Assembly: GCF_027563345.1 (NCBI RefSeq)
Contig: NZ_JAMKBK010000002.1
Origin: Psychrobacillus psychrodurans
Lineage (GTDB): Bacteria > Bacillota > Bacilli > Bacillales_A > Planococcaceae
Strand: one strand, 5' to 3'
Length of the DNA stretch: 64,000 bases
Positions 1 to 8,813 of this stretch are shown here, piece by piece. Position numbers and translations under genes: made by a program. The notes beneath the pieces were generated by a model. The model searched no databases. It had not been told where the DNA came from and was given only the letters and a program-made list of their open reading frames with translations. Every line of letters begins with the position of its first letter. Position 1 is the stretch's first letter.

Positions 1-13
1 GAGGTAATTCCTT

Positions 14-961
14 ATGAGTTTCATGCAAATTAATGACCTAAAAGTGCATTATCCTATCCGTGGAGGATTTTTCAATACAGTAGTGGACAATGTTCCTGCT
101 GTAGATGGAATAAGTCTAGAATTTGAAAAAGGCAAAGCATACGGATTAGTAGGTGAATCAGGGTGTGGAAAATCCACAACTGGAAAATCTATTATCGGAT
201 TAGAGAAAATTACATCTGGAAGTATTATTTATGAAGGTGAAAATGTTACAAACAAGGTTAGAGGCAGAAATTCAGCCTATAATCGAGACATACAAATGAT
301 TTTCCAAGATGCGCATTCTAGTTTGAATCCTCGTAAACGAGTACAGGATATCATCGCAGAACCTATTCGGAACTTCTTAAAACTTTCTCCTGGTGAAGAA
401 AGAAAAAGAATTAATGAATTATTAGCGATTGTAGGCATGAGTGAAGAAGCAAGATTAAAATACCCTCATGAATTCTCTGGTGGGCAAAAGCAAAGAATTG
501 GTATTGCGAGAGCAATCGCTAGTAATCCTAAACTAATCATTGCCGATGAACCGGTATCAGCACTTGATTTATCAGTTCAAGCACAGGTTTTAAACTTCTT
601 AAAAGATATCCAAGATGAGTTTGGATTAAGTTATTTATTTATATCCCATGACCTTGGAGTAGTCAAACATATGTGTGATAACATCTCGATTATGTACAAA
701 GGACGTTTTGTAGAGTCTGGTAATCGCAAAGACATTTACACAAATCCTCAACATATATATACAAAGAGATTACTTTCGGCAATTCCAGAAGTAAATCCAA
801 CAAACCGCGAAGAGCGAAAGGAAATACGAAGAGCAGTAGAAGTAGACTATTTAACGAATCATCACGATTATTATGATGAAAATGGAAGGGTATTTGATTT
901 ACAAACTATTTCCGAAACACATCAAGTAGCAACGAGTGCTCAGAAAAAAGGAGGCATATAG
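14..961 (+). CDS. Oligopeptide ABC transporter ATP-binding protein (OppF/Opp4F type)
   Basis: This 315-residue cytoplasmic ATPase energises peptide import together with a partner OppD-type ATPase that should lie just left of the window. Visible motifs are Walker A GESGCGKS (residues 47-54), the Q-loop region around residue 98, the signature SGGQK (155-159), Walker B LIIADEP (174-180) and the H-loop SHDLG near residue 213. The C-terminal tail has the usual oligopeptide-transporter extension. The start is fixed by an in-frame TAA at positions 5-7 and GAGG at 1-4. The permease gene follows directly, and its ribosome-binding site sits inside the end of this gene. Assignment to the Opp/Dpp/App family is firm; the substrate is not. 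Confidence 0.92.
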   Translation: MSFMQINDLKVHYPIRGGFFNTVVDNVPAVDGISLEFEKGKAYGLVGESGCGKSTTGKSIIGLEKITSGSIIYEGENVTNKVRGRNSAYNRDIQMIFQDAHSSLNPRKRVQDIIAEPIRNFLKLSPGEERKRINELLAIVGMSEEARLKYPHEFSGGQKQRIGIARAIASNPKLIIADEPVSALDLSVQAQVLNFLKDIQDEFGLSYLFISHDLGVVKHMCDNISIMYKGRFVESGNRKDIYTNPQHIYTKRLLSAIPEVNPTNREERKEIRRAVEVDYLTNHHDYYDENGRVFDLQTISETHQVATSAQKKGGI

Positions 962-962
962 T

Positions 963-1925
963 ATGTGGAAAACAATTGTTAAACGTATTCTTGTAATGAT
1001 CCCACAATTGTTTGTACTTAGTCTCTTAATTTTCATTATGGCGAAATTTATGCCAGGTGATCCTTTCACGGGACTAATCACTCCAGAAACAGATCCTGCT
1101 AGGGTCGAAGAGCTTCGGATTAAAGCTGGTTTCTATGATCCATGGTATGTCCAATATGTGAATTGGATTGGAAATGCATTCCAAGGAGACTTCGGACGAA
1201 GTTATACATTTAACGTGCCAGTTGCTAATTTAATTGGAGACCGTGCGATGCATACATTATGGTTATCTTTACTTAGTGTCTTTTTATTGTATTTAATCGC
1301 AATTCCTTTAGGAGTATTAGCTGGTAGATACCACGATTCGTTCCTAGACAAATCGATTGTTTTCTATAGTTTTATCGTATATGCAATACCAACATTCATT
1401 TTAGGATTGATCAATCTGTTCTTCTTCGGCTATGAACTAGGTTGGTTTCCAACAAGTGGGACGGTGGATATCAAATACGAGTCGGGTACATTCGGTTACT
1501 TATGGAGTAAGTTCTACCATATTTTATTACCAGCGATTACGTATGCTTTACTTGCTACTACTGCAATCATTCAGTATTTACGTACGGAAATTATCGATTC
1601 AAAATCGATGGATTATGTTCGTACGGCGAGAAGTAAAGGTATTCCTATCAATAAAGTATACTCACGTCATATATTCCGTAACTCATTGTTACCGATTGCA
1701 GCTTTCTTAGGTTTCACGATCACTGGACTTTTAGCCGGATCTATCTTTATTGAAACCATTTTTGGGTATCCAGGTATGGGGAAATTGTTCATAGAGGCTA
1801 TAAATGGGCGTGATTACAGTGTAATTACAGCACTTGTTATGCTTTTTGGATTCTTAACATTATTAGGAAGTCTTTTATCCGATATCATCATGAGCATTGT
1901 TGACCCTCGAATTAGGATTGACTAA
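963..1925 (+). CDS. Oligopeptide ABC transporter permease (OppB type)
   Basis: Integral membrane permease of the binding-protein-dependent family, 320 residues when started at the ATG at 963. AAGGAGG immediately precedes that ATG, so an upstream in-frame start at 936 is less likely. It has the N-terminal helix followed by the FMPGDP motif typical of OppB/DppB, several hydrophobic helices, and an EAA loop (about residues 216-240, SKGIPINKVYSRHIFRN) that contacts the ATPases. It ends with the VDPRIRID motif common in this subfamily. It is the second visible gene of the operon and pairs with the next permease to form the membrane channel. Confidence 0.9.
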   Translation: MWKTIVKRILVMIPQLFVLSLLIFIMAKFMPGDPFTGLITPETDPARVEELRIKAGFYDPWYVQYVNWIGNAFQGDFGRSYTFNVPVANLIGDRAMHTLWLSLLSVFLLYLIAIPLGVLAGRYHDSFLDKSIVFYSFIVYAIPTFILGLINLFFFGYELGWFPTSGTVDIKYESGTFGYLWSKFYHILLPAITYALLATTAIIQYLRTEIIDSKSMDYVRTARSKGIPINKVYSRHIFRNSLLPIAAFLGFTITGLLAGSIFIETIFGYPGMGKLFIEAINGRDYSVITALVMLFGFLTLLGSLLSDIIMSIVDPRIRID

Positions 1926-1955
1926 CAAAAATAATGGATAAGGAGAGTCCGATTA

Positions 1956-2864
1956 ATGAAAAATACTGAAGCTATTGAAATATCAAAAGAGATGAAAGCA
2001 AGCTCTCCCCCGACAGGTTTTCAAGTTATTGCGCGGGAGTTTATGAAAGATAAATTAGCTATGTTCTCTCTAATATCGTTAATTATCGTTATTGGAACTA
2101 TTTATATTTGGGCTTGGCAAATAGATCAAACACAATTAATGCGAATAAGTTTACGAGACAAGTTAGCAGAACCAGGAGAAAAATTCTGGTTAGGAGCAGA
2201 TAAAGGTGGACGTGATATCCTTGGACAATTAATAGTGGGTGCACGAAACTCTTTGACAATTGCAATTGCAGTTACACTCATAACAAGTTTTATAGGTGTT
2301 GTAATTGGTTTAGTGACAGGCTATTTTGGAGGATGGATTGATAATATCTTCATGCGCATTATTGATTTCTTCATTACTATTCCGACATTAATGATCATTA
2401 TTGTATTTGTAACTATGGTTCCAAAATATAATATTCTTATGTTCATTTTGATAATGAGTGTATTTTTATGGGTTAGTACAGCGCGGCTAATTCGAAGCAA
2501 GGCACTATCTGAAAGTAGGAGAGATTACATTAGTGCTTCGAAAACGTTAGGTACAAGTAATTTCGTCATTATTTTCAAAGAAATGATGCCAAATTTAAGC
2601 TCTATATTAATCGTGGAAATGACCTTGAACTTTGCAGGAAATGTAGGACTAGAAACTGGACTATCATTTTTAGGTTTTGGATTACCACCCTCTATACCAA
2701 GTTTGGGGTCACTTGTAAGCTATGCGTTCGATCCATTCATTATGGAAAATGCATGGTGGAACTGGTTACCTGCAGCATTACTAATCCTGTTGCTTATGTT
2801 AGCGATTAATTATGTTGGTCAGGCCATTCGACGATCTGCAGATGCACGTCAACGACTTGGTTAA
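1956..2864 (+). CDS. Oligopeptide ABC transporter permease (OppC type)
   Basis: 302-residue permease of the OppC/DppC class. A cytoplasmic N-terminus is followed by one membrane helix (about residues 33-53), then the motif FWLGADKGGRDILGQL (about 78-93), which marks the start of the conserved transport domain, and an EAA-like loop (SKTLGTSNFVIIFKEMMPN). A GGAGAG ribosome-binding site precedes the ATG. It lies 30 bases after the OppB-type gene and before the binding lipoprotein, giving the order F-B-C-A for this transporter. The family is clear; the specific substrate is unknown. Confidence 0.9.
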   Translation: MKNTEAIEISKEMKASSPPTGFQVIAREFMKDKLAMFSLISLIIVIGTIYIWAWQIDQTQLMRISLRDKLAEPGEKFWLGADKGGRDILGQLIVGARNSLTIAIAVTLITSFIGVVIGLVTGYFGGWIDNIFMRIIDFFITIPTLMIIIVFVTMVPKYNILMFILIMSVFLWVSTARLIRSKALSESRRDYISASKTLGTSNFVIIFKEMMPNLSSILIVEMTLNFAGNVGLETGLSFLGFGLPPSIPSLGSLVSYAFDPFIMENAWWNWLPAALLILLLMLAINYVGQAIRRSADARQRLG

Positions 2865-2925
2865 AACGGTTATTAGACGCAGTTGCGTTTGATATATAAA
2901 AGAGATAAAAAAAGGAGGAAAAGGA

Positions 2926-4773
2926 ATGAACAAGAAACTTTTAGCTCTAATGGCATTGCTGTTAACACTTATGTTAGTACTTGCTGCATGTAATTCAGAC
3001 GATGAATCTGCAAAACCTGCCGATGAGCCGGATAAGACAGAAGAAGGTACAGGAGAAAAAGATACAGAAGAAGGTGCTGAGGAAGAAGCTGAACAACCTG
3101 CTTCAGATGATTTATTTCCAGTAGTATTGGATAATGAAGGAGAAGCTATTGACGGTGGAACTTTACAAGTAGCATTAGTAAATGATTCTCCATTCCAAGG
3201 TATTTTCTCTTATACACTTTATGAAGATGCTTATGACGCTGAAATTATGAGTTTTTCAAGTAACTCACTTTTTGCTACGGACGGAGATTTCCTTCTAACT
3301 GATAAAGGGATTGCTTCATTAACAGTAGATGGAGATAATAATAAAGCAACAATTAAAATTAGAGAAGGGGTAAAATGGTCAGATGGAGAACCTCTTAAAG
3401 TTGAAGACTTAATCCAACCATACCTTATTATCGGTCACCCTGATTATGCTGGAGTTCGTTACGATTCTGACTTCCAAAATATCGTTGGTGCTGTAGAATA
3501 CCATGATGGTAAAGCAGATACAATTTCTGGTTTGAAAAAAGTGGATGAAACTACTTTAGAAATGACGTTTAACAAAGTATCGCCTGCAATATACTCTGGT
3601 GGAGATGGACTTTGGGGTTACGCTGAACCAAGCCATATTGTAAAAGATATTCCTGTTGCAGAATTACTTGAAAATGATGCAGTTCGTAAAAACCCCGTTA
3701 CTCTTGGGGCATTCAAATTCAAAAAGATAGTTCCAGGTGAATCAGTAGAATTTGAACGTAATGAGCACTACTGGAAAGGTGAATCGAAACTTGATGGCGT
3801 AGTTGTTAAAACTGTTCCAAGTTCATCAGCTGCTAAAGCTATTGAGACTGGTGAGTACGACATGGCGCTTTCATTCCCAACGAGTGCCTATGAAAATGTA
3901 AAAGACCTTGAAAATATTACACTTCTTGGGCGTCAAGAATTGTACTACTCTTATTTAGGATTCAAACTTGGTAAATATGATTATGACGCAAGCGTTGCAA
4001 ATACAAATGAAGCAGAATCAAAAATGGGTGACAAAGTATTACGACAAGCAATGGGTTACGCTTTAGACGTGGAGCAAGTAAATGAAGTATTCTACTTCGA
4101 TTTACGTGCACGTGCTAACTCTCTGATCCCACCAGTATTTAAATCTTTCCATGATTCTTCGATTGAAGGATATAACTATAATGCAGAAAAAGCTATTCAA
4201 CTTTTAGATGAAGCTGGTTATAAAGATACAGATGGCGATGGTCTTCGTGAAAACCCTAAAGGGGAAAAATTAACGATTAAACTAGCTGCTATGTCTGGTG
4301 ATGAAACACAAGAACAAGTAATCTCTTACTACTTACAAAACTGGAATGAAGTTGGTTTAGATGTACAGTTAGCTACAGGGCGTCTAATCGAATTCAACAC
4401 ATTCTATGACAAAGTACAAGCGGATGATCCAGAAATCGATATCTTCATGGGTGCATGGGGTACAGGTACAAACCCATCTCCAGCGGGATTATACTCTAAA
4501 ACAGCGGTTTATAACTTCAGCCGTTATACTTCTGAAGAACTAGAAGGTCTATTAACAGCAATCGATTCTAAGGAAGCACTTGATTCTAAATTCCGTTCTG
4601 ATAAGTTCCGTGAATGGCAAGAATATATGCAAGATGTTTCTGCGGTAATTCCATTGCAATTCCGTTATGAGTTACGTCCGGTTAATGACCGTGTGAAAAA
4701 CTATGACTTCGGTTATGATACAGATTTCGATGTAATCGATATTGAATTATTAGCTGATACTCCAGTAAAATAA
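2926..4773 (+). CDS. Oligopeptide-binding lipoprotein (OppA/Opp4A type)
   Basis: 615-residue extracellular substrate-binding lipoprotein (SBP family 5). The N-terminus is a lipoprotein signal peptide with a lipobox LAAC, so the mature protein should be lipid-anchored at about Cys22. An acidic, low-complexity linker (about 24-62) comes next, then the peptide-binding domain with the conserved block KWSDGEPLKVEDL. A long acidic spacer and this overall sequence resemble Opp4A proteins of other Bacillales. AAAGGAGG precedes the ATG, and a strong terminator follows the stop, so it closes the first transporter operon. It should capture peptides and deliver them to the permease pair encoded just upstream. 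Confidence 0.92.
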   Translation: MNKKLLALMALLLTLMLVLAACNSDDESAKPADEPDKTEEGTGEKDTEEGAEEEAEQPASDDLFPVVLDNEGEAIDGGTLQVALVNDSPFQGIFSYTLYEDAYDAEIMSFSSNSLFATDGDFLLTDKGIASLTVDGDNNKATIKIREGVKWSDGEPLKVEDLIQPYLIIGHPDYAGVRYDSDFQNIVGAVEYHDGKADTISGLKKVDETTLEMTFNKVSPAIYSGGDGLWGYAEPSHIVKDIPVAELLENDAVRKNPVTLGAFKFKKIVPGESVEFERNEHYWKGESKLDGVVVKTVPSSSAAKAIETGEYDMALSFPTSAYENVKDLENITLLGRQELYYSYLGFKLGKYDYDASVANTNEAESKMGDKVLRQAMGYALDVEQVNEVFYFDLRARANSLIPPVFKSFHDSSIEGYNYNAEKAIQLLDEAGYKDTDGDGLRENPKGEKLTIKLAAMSGDETQEQVISYYLQNWNEVGLDVQLATGRLIEFNTFYDKVQADDPEIDIFMGAWGTGTNPSPAGLYSKTAVYNFSRYTSEELEGLLTAIDSKEALDSKFRSDKFREWQEYMQDVSAVIPLQFRYELRPVNDRVKNYDFGYDTDFDVIDIELLADTPVK

Positions 4774-4784
4774 TATTTTAAAAA

Positions 4785-4817
4785 ACCGCTGCTAAATGAA
4801 AGTTTAGCAGCGGTTTT
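4785..4817 (+). terminator. Intrinsic terminator of the first peptide-transporter operon
   Basis: A GC-rich hairpin (AACCGCTGCTAAA paired with TTTAGCAGCGGTT) followed by T residues lies 11 bases after the binding-lipoprotein stop codon. Confidence 0.9.
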
Positions 4818-4837
4818 TCATATAGTCTTATAAGGAT

Positions 4838-5059
4838 GTGATACTAATAAGACTATTAATATTTTTAATCAGTTATGGAATAGCAGTAATTAGCTGCTCT
4901 CACTTAGTACTTTATTTAAACTTTTTATCACTAGGATACTCATGGAGATCTGTACTCATGTATATGATAGAGTCAACAGACTTTGTATTTTTATGCCTAG
5001 CCTTACTATCTATTACCGTTGTAGTCTTCTTCCGAGGCCCATTGCGGCTTCCATCTTAG
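4838..5059 (+). CDS. Small two-helix membrane protein, function unknown
   Basis: Up to 73 residues with two hydrophobic segments (about residues 3-29 and 49-65). It resembles short membrane proteins found beside trpS in other Bacillales, as far as I can recall. The coordinates use the GTG at 4838. However, the only Shine-Dalgarno-like sequence (AAGGA, 4832-4836) is one base from that GTG and is better placed for the ATA at 4847, which would give a protein beginning MRLLIF. The gene starts just after a terminator, so read-through or a weak local promoter must supply transcription. Its 3' end overlaps the convergent trpS by 47 bases. Moderate confidence that it is real. Confidence 0.5.
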   Translation: MILIRLLIFLISYGIAVISCSHLVLYLNFLSLGYSWRSVLMYMIESTDFVFLCLALLSITVVVFFRGPLRLPS

Positions 5060-6005
5060 TCAATGTATCATTTGCAATAGTCTGTGCTTTTGTAGCTCCT
5101 AAGTCTAGAATTTCATCGAGTTCAGAAGAGTTTAGCAACTGCTCATATCTTTGTTGAATAGGAGTAAGATGATCGATTATAACACCAGCAACAGAAGCTT
5201 TGAAGTCTCCATATCCTTTTCCTTCGTATTTTTGTACAAGTGTAGAAATTGAAACGTCCGTTAAAGCGGATTCAATGGTTAATAAATTGGAAACGCCGGG
5301 TTTGTTTTCAGGATCGAATGCAACGATACCTTCAGAATCTGTAACAGAGCTTTTAATTTTCTTTTCAATTTCCTTTGGACTATCTAAAAGGCGTATCGTA
5401 GCTTTTTGGTTTGGATCTGATTTACTCATTTTCTTTAATGGATCTTGTAAGGATTTGATACGAGCCCCATTTTTAGGTAACTGTATTTCAGGAATTGTAA
5501 ATACCCCTCCGTAACGTTTGTTGAACCTTTCAGCTAAGTCACGTGTCAATTCAACATGTTGGGTTTGATCGTCTCCAACTGGTACGATATCTGTTTGATA
5601 CAAAAGTATATCTGCTGCCATTAATGGAGGATAAGTTAACAATGCAGCAGAAACAGCATCTTTACCAGTAGACTTATCTTTAAATTGAGTCATTCTTTCT
5701 AATTCACCGATATAAGAGATACACTGCATAATCCATCCTGCTTGTGCATGTGCAGGAACTTCAGATTGCACAAATAATGTAGACTTCTTTGGATCAATAC
5801 CGACTGCAATATATAATGCTGCTAAGGAACGTATATGACCGCTCAATTCTTTTGGATCCTGTGCAATTGTAATAGCATGTTGATCTACAATACAAAACAC
5901 ACAGTCAAAATCATTCTGTAATGCAGTGAACTGTCTGAAAGCACCGATGTAATTCCCAAGGGTAATAATACCTGTTGGCTGTACGCCTGAAAAAATTTTC
6001 TTCAT
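5013..6005 (-). CDS. trpS: Tryptophan--tRNA ligase
   Basis: 330-residue class I aminoacyl-tRNA synthetase that charges tRNA-Trp using ATP. It carries the TrpRS version of the HIGH motif (PTGIITLGN, residues 10-18) and KMSKS (192-196, in KKMSKSDPN). The length matches bacterial TrpRS. The Met start is preceded by GGAGAC about 7 bases upstream. A T-box leader lies directly upstream (6030-6275), so expression should rise when uncharged tRNA-Trp accumulates. Its 3' end overlaps the small convergent membrane ORF. The identification is secure. Confidence 0.97.
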   Translation of the reverse strand: MKKIFSGVQPTGIITLGNYIGAFRQFTALQNDFDCVFCIVDQHAITIAQDPKELSGHIRSLAALYIAVGIDPKKSTLFVQSEVPAHAQAGWIMQCISYIGELERMTQFKDKSTGKDAVSAALLTYPPLMAADILLYQTDIVPVGDDQTQHVELTRDLAERFNKRYGGVFTIPEIQLPKNGARIKSLQDPLKKMSKSDPNQKATIRLLDSPKEIEKKIKSSVTDSEGIVAFDPENKPGVSNLLTIESALTDVSISTLVQKYEGKGYGDFKASVAGVIIDHLTPIQQRYEQLLNSSELDEILDLGATKAQTIANDTLTKMEAAMGLGRRLQR

Positions 6006-6029
6006 TTTTCGAGTCTCCTTTTCTTATTT

Positions 6030-6275
6030 AGAAAATAAAAAAACATCATGCATCCCTATAAAAGGGACGAATGATGTTAAATCCGTGGTACCACCCAGCT
6101 TGCTAAAATAATTAGCCACTCTTCTTCGTAACGTGAAGGGGACGGTATATGCTACTTACTTTCACATATACTGCTCAGAAGCCCATTCCATTTAAAGTAT
6201 GATCTGTTTGCAGCAACCACAGACTCTCTAAGCATACATAGGTAAATGTACTTTTCTTCCTCAAAGCTCATTATT
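6030..6275 (-). promoter_or_regulatory. T-box leader RNA of trpS
   Basis: On the minus strand, in order, there is a stem I region starting AGAGAGTC, a candidate specifier TGG at 6183-6185 in the context GAATGGGC before TTCTGAG, the conserved T-box antiterminator segment GGGTGGTACCACG at about 6085-6097, and an intrinsic terminator at 6042-6079 ending in seven T residues. T-boxes bind uncharged tRNA and switch between terminator and antiterminator. The TGG specifier fits the downstream tryptophanyl-tRNA synthetase. Confidence 0.93.
6042..6079 (-). terminator. T-box-controlled terminator upstream of trpS
   Basis: On the minus strand AACATCATTCGTCCC pairs with GGGATGCATGATGTT, with one mismatch, and is followed by a T run. 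This is the terminator half of the T-box switch. Confidence 0.88.
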
Positions 6276-6321
6276 TTGTTTTGATTATTATATATAGAAG
6301 GAACTCAAAAATCAAGTACTC

Positions 6322-6669
6322 CTAGTAACTATAATAAATGAATAAAGCGATACACATACAAAATAAGCTAGAGAGACCTAATGCAATAATTGGCTTATGT
6401 GGAAAAGAAAATATCTGAGACGGTAACCGCATCTGTTCTGCCTCTTTTTTCATATGTTTAGGGGTAAAGACTTTACGTGTACTTTCAGTAAAAAAGTCAA
6501 AAAAGCCACCTGATACGACATATGTCATTAAACCAACAAAAGTAATTGATCCACCAACAAAAAAGGACATGTTTATGTAAGGGACGAGTTGAATATTTTT
6601 ATAAACTAAAAGCATTAGCGCAAAAATAATTACCTGACAGCCAAGAAAGTATATCAATTTTTTTTTCAT
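6322..6669 (-). CDS. DUF3899 family membrane protein
   Basis: 115-residue protein with three predicted membrane helices (about residues 4-22, 30-55 and 95-113) separated by a charged loop containing STRKVFTPKHMKKEAEQMR. The sequence and its position next to trpS match the DUF3899 family of Bacillales; no function has been assigned to that family to my knowledge. AGAGGTG precedes the ATG. It stands alone, transcribed leftward toward the trpS T-box and away from oppA. Confidence 0.75.
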   Translation of the reverse strand: MKKKLIYFLGCQVIIFALMLLVYKNIQLVPYINMSFFVGGSITFVGLMTYVVSGGFFDFFTESTRKVFTPKHMKKEAEQMRLPSQIFSFPHKPIIALGLSSLFCMCIALFIYYSY

Positions 6670-6833
6670 ATTTCACCTCTATCAATTTTAAATTATAAAA
6701 TAGACTCAGAAAATATGCAAAAAATTGATTATTTAAATTAACAAAAATAAACAATTTCTTTTCCAAACATTCACAATTGTTAGGACAATGTAATGATTTT
6801 GTTACGCTATTGTAAAAATATTTAAAAAAAACC

Positions 6834-6861
6834 TGTACAAGCTCAAAAGAAAATGTATAAT
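6834..6861 (+). promoter_or_regulatory. Candidate sigma-A promoter of oppA
   Basis: TGTACA (6834-6839) and a perfect TATAAT (6856-6861) are separated by 16 bases and lie 45 bases before the oppA start codon. Confidence 0.55.
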
Positions 6862-6906
6862 AAATATTGTAATGAATTTTTCTGAATATTTAAGGAGGTT
6901 ATTTAT

Positions 6907-8610
6907 TTGAAGAATAGCAAGCTTGTTTGGCTTTTAAGCCTACTATTAGTTGTTGGTCTATTCCTAGCTGCTTGTGGTGGCGACGATGATAAAGAGGCAA
7001 CTAAAGACACAGACGAAAAAGAGGGTACAACAGAAGAGCCAGAAGTAGTAGCAGATGAGGAACAAGTTTTAAACTTGATACAAACTGCTGAAATTCCAAC
7101 AATGGACTCAGCTCTAGTAACTGATGCAGTTGGATTTGATCTACTTAACAACGTAAACGAAGGTTTATACCGTTTGAGTCAAGAAAATATTGCTGTTCCA
7201 GCACTTTCTGATGGTGAACCAACAGTTTCTGAAGATGGATTAGTTTATACGTTCACATTACGTGACTCAAACTGGTCTGACGGTACTCCAGTTACTGCAA
7301 ACGACTTCGAATACTCATGGAAACGTGCTATGAACCCAGATACTGCATCTGAATACGGTCCATACATGATGTCTGGCGTTATCAAAAACGCAACTGCAAT
7401 TTCTAATGGGGAAATGGAGTACACTGAATTAGGTATTAAAGCCATTGATGAGAAAACATTAGAAGTGACGCTTGAAAAACCAATTCCTTACTTCCTATCA
7501 CTTATGTCATTTGGAACATTCTTACCACAAAAAGAAGAATTCGTTACAGCGCAAGGTGAAAACTATGCGAAAAATTCTGAATCACTTTTATACAACGGAC
7601 CATTTACACTAGCTAACTGGGACGGTACAGGATTATCTTGGCAACTACTTAAAAATGAGCAGTACTGGGATAAAGAAACTGTAAAACTTACTGAAATTAA
7701 CTATGATGTAGTAAAAGAAACTGCAACAGCAGTTAACCTATATACAAATGGTGAAAAAGATCGTGCTGGACTATCAGGAGAATATGCAATGCAATATGCT
7801 GCTGATCCAGAACTATTAACTGAATTAGAAACTTCAGTATTTTATTTCAAATATAATCAAGAACGTGGTGGAGAAAAAACTCCACTTGCTAATGTAAATA
7901 TTCGTGAAGCAATTAGTAAAGCATTTAACAAAGAAGATTTGGCTTCTGTAGTATTAGCAAATGGTTCAACAGCAGCATATTCATTCATTCCAAAAGATTT
8001 CGTTTTTGATGAGGATGGAAATGACTTCCGAGACGCTAACGGAGATATGGCTGTGTTTAACGTAGAGGAAGCTAAAGCTGCATGGGAAAAAGGTTTATCT
8101 GAGCTAGGTGTTACAGAACTTTCTTTAGAAATTCTTGGTGGAGACACTGAACTTTCTAAAAAAATGGATGAATACTTCAAATCTCAATTAGAAACTAACC
8201 TACCAGGATTAACTATTACTCTTAAAGAAGTTCCATTTAATGTTCGTTTAGATCTTGACACAAACCAAGATTATGACATTCAAGTTGCAGGATGGGGACC
8301 AGATTACCAAGATCCATTCACATTCTTAAGCTTATGGGAAACTGACGGTGGTAATAACCAAATGTCATACTCAAATCCTGAGTACGATCAATTATTACAA
8401 GATATAAATGGATCATTAGCTCAAGATATTCCAGCACGTTGGGAAGCAATGGCTAAAGCCGAAAAAATGATCGTTGACCAAGATTTCGCAGTAGGACCAA
8501 TCTACCAACGTGGTTTAATGTTCCTTCAAAAACCTTATGTTAAAGGTGTAATTGCTCACCCATTCGGTGGAGATTATAGCTATAAATGGGCTTATATCGA
8601 AGGTAAATAA
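6907..8610 (+). CDS. oppA: Oligopeptide-binding lipoprotein OppA
   Basis: 567-residue family 5 solute-binding lipoprotein. The translation starts at a TTG (6907), fixed by a strong AAGGAGGT at 6893-6900. The signal peptide ends in a lipobox LAAC (Cys at about residue 23), followed by an acidic linker and the binding domain with the block NWSDGTPVTANDFEYSWKRA. It is the first gene of a complete opp system (A-B-C-D-F, the order seen in B. subtilis). In that species Opp imports peptides, including signalling peptides needed for competence and sporulation. The genes downstream include competence-linked loci, consistent with such a role here. Confidence 0.93.
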   Translation: MKNSKLVWLLSLLLVVGLFLAACGGDDDKEATKDTDEKEGTTEEPEVVADEEQVLNLIQTAEIPTMDSALVTDAVGFDLLNNVNEGLYRLSQENIAVPALSDGEPTVSEDGLVYTFTLRDSNWSDGTPVTANDFEYSWKRAMNPDTASEYGPYMMSGVIKNATAISNGEMEYTELGIKAIDEKTLEVTLEKPIPYFLSLMSFGTFLPQKEEFVTAQGENYAKNSESLLYNGPFTLANWDGTGLSWQLLKNEQYWDKETVKLTEINYDVVKETATAVNLYTNGEKDRAGLSGEYAMQYAADPELLTELETSVFYFKYNQERGGEKTPLANVNIREAISKAFNKEDLASVVLANGSTAAYSFIPKDFVFDEDGNDFRDANGDMAVFNVEEAKAAWEKGLSELGVTELSLEILGGDTELSKKMDEYFKSQLETNLPGLTITLKEVPFNVRLDLDTNQDYDIQVAGWGPDYQDPFTFLSLWETDGGNNQMSYSNPEYDQLLQDINGSLAQDIPARWEAMAKAEKMIVDQDFAVGPIYQRGLMFLQKPYVKGVIAHPFGGDYSYKWAYIEGK

Positions 8611-8644
8611 TTTTGGTAGTTAACAAGTTTTAAAATCTCATAGT

Positions 8645-8687
8645 TAGAGAGTATATGGTTCCTAATGGATCATGTACTCTCTTTTTA
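8645..8687 (+). terminator. Imperfect hairpin after oppA
   Basis: AGAGAGTA and TACTCTCT form the base of a stem with internal mismatches, followed by TTTTT. It probably attenuates transcription so that oppA, encoding the binding protein, is made in excess over oppB-F. Confidence 0.65.
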
Positions 8688-8731
8688 AATGAATCAGAAT
8701 TAACGAAATATTTAATATTAATAATTTGATT

Positions 8732-8760
8732 TTGACAATTACCCTGGTTATCTGTTTATA
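8732..8760 (+). promoter_or_regulatory. Candidate promoter for oppB-C-D-F
   Basis: TTGACA (8732-8737) and TTTATA (8755-8760) are 17 bases apart, 53 bases before oppB. The -35 box is perfect and the -10 box is weak. Confidence 0.45.
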
Positions 8761-8813
8761 TATATTAGTAACATAAATAATCTTAAAAAATATTTTTTGT
8801 AGGAGGTGCTAAG

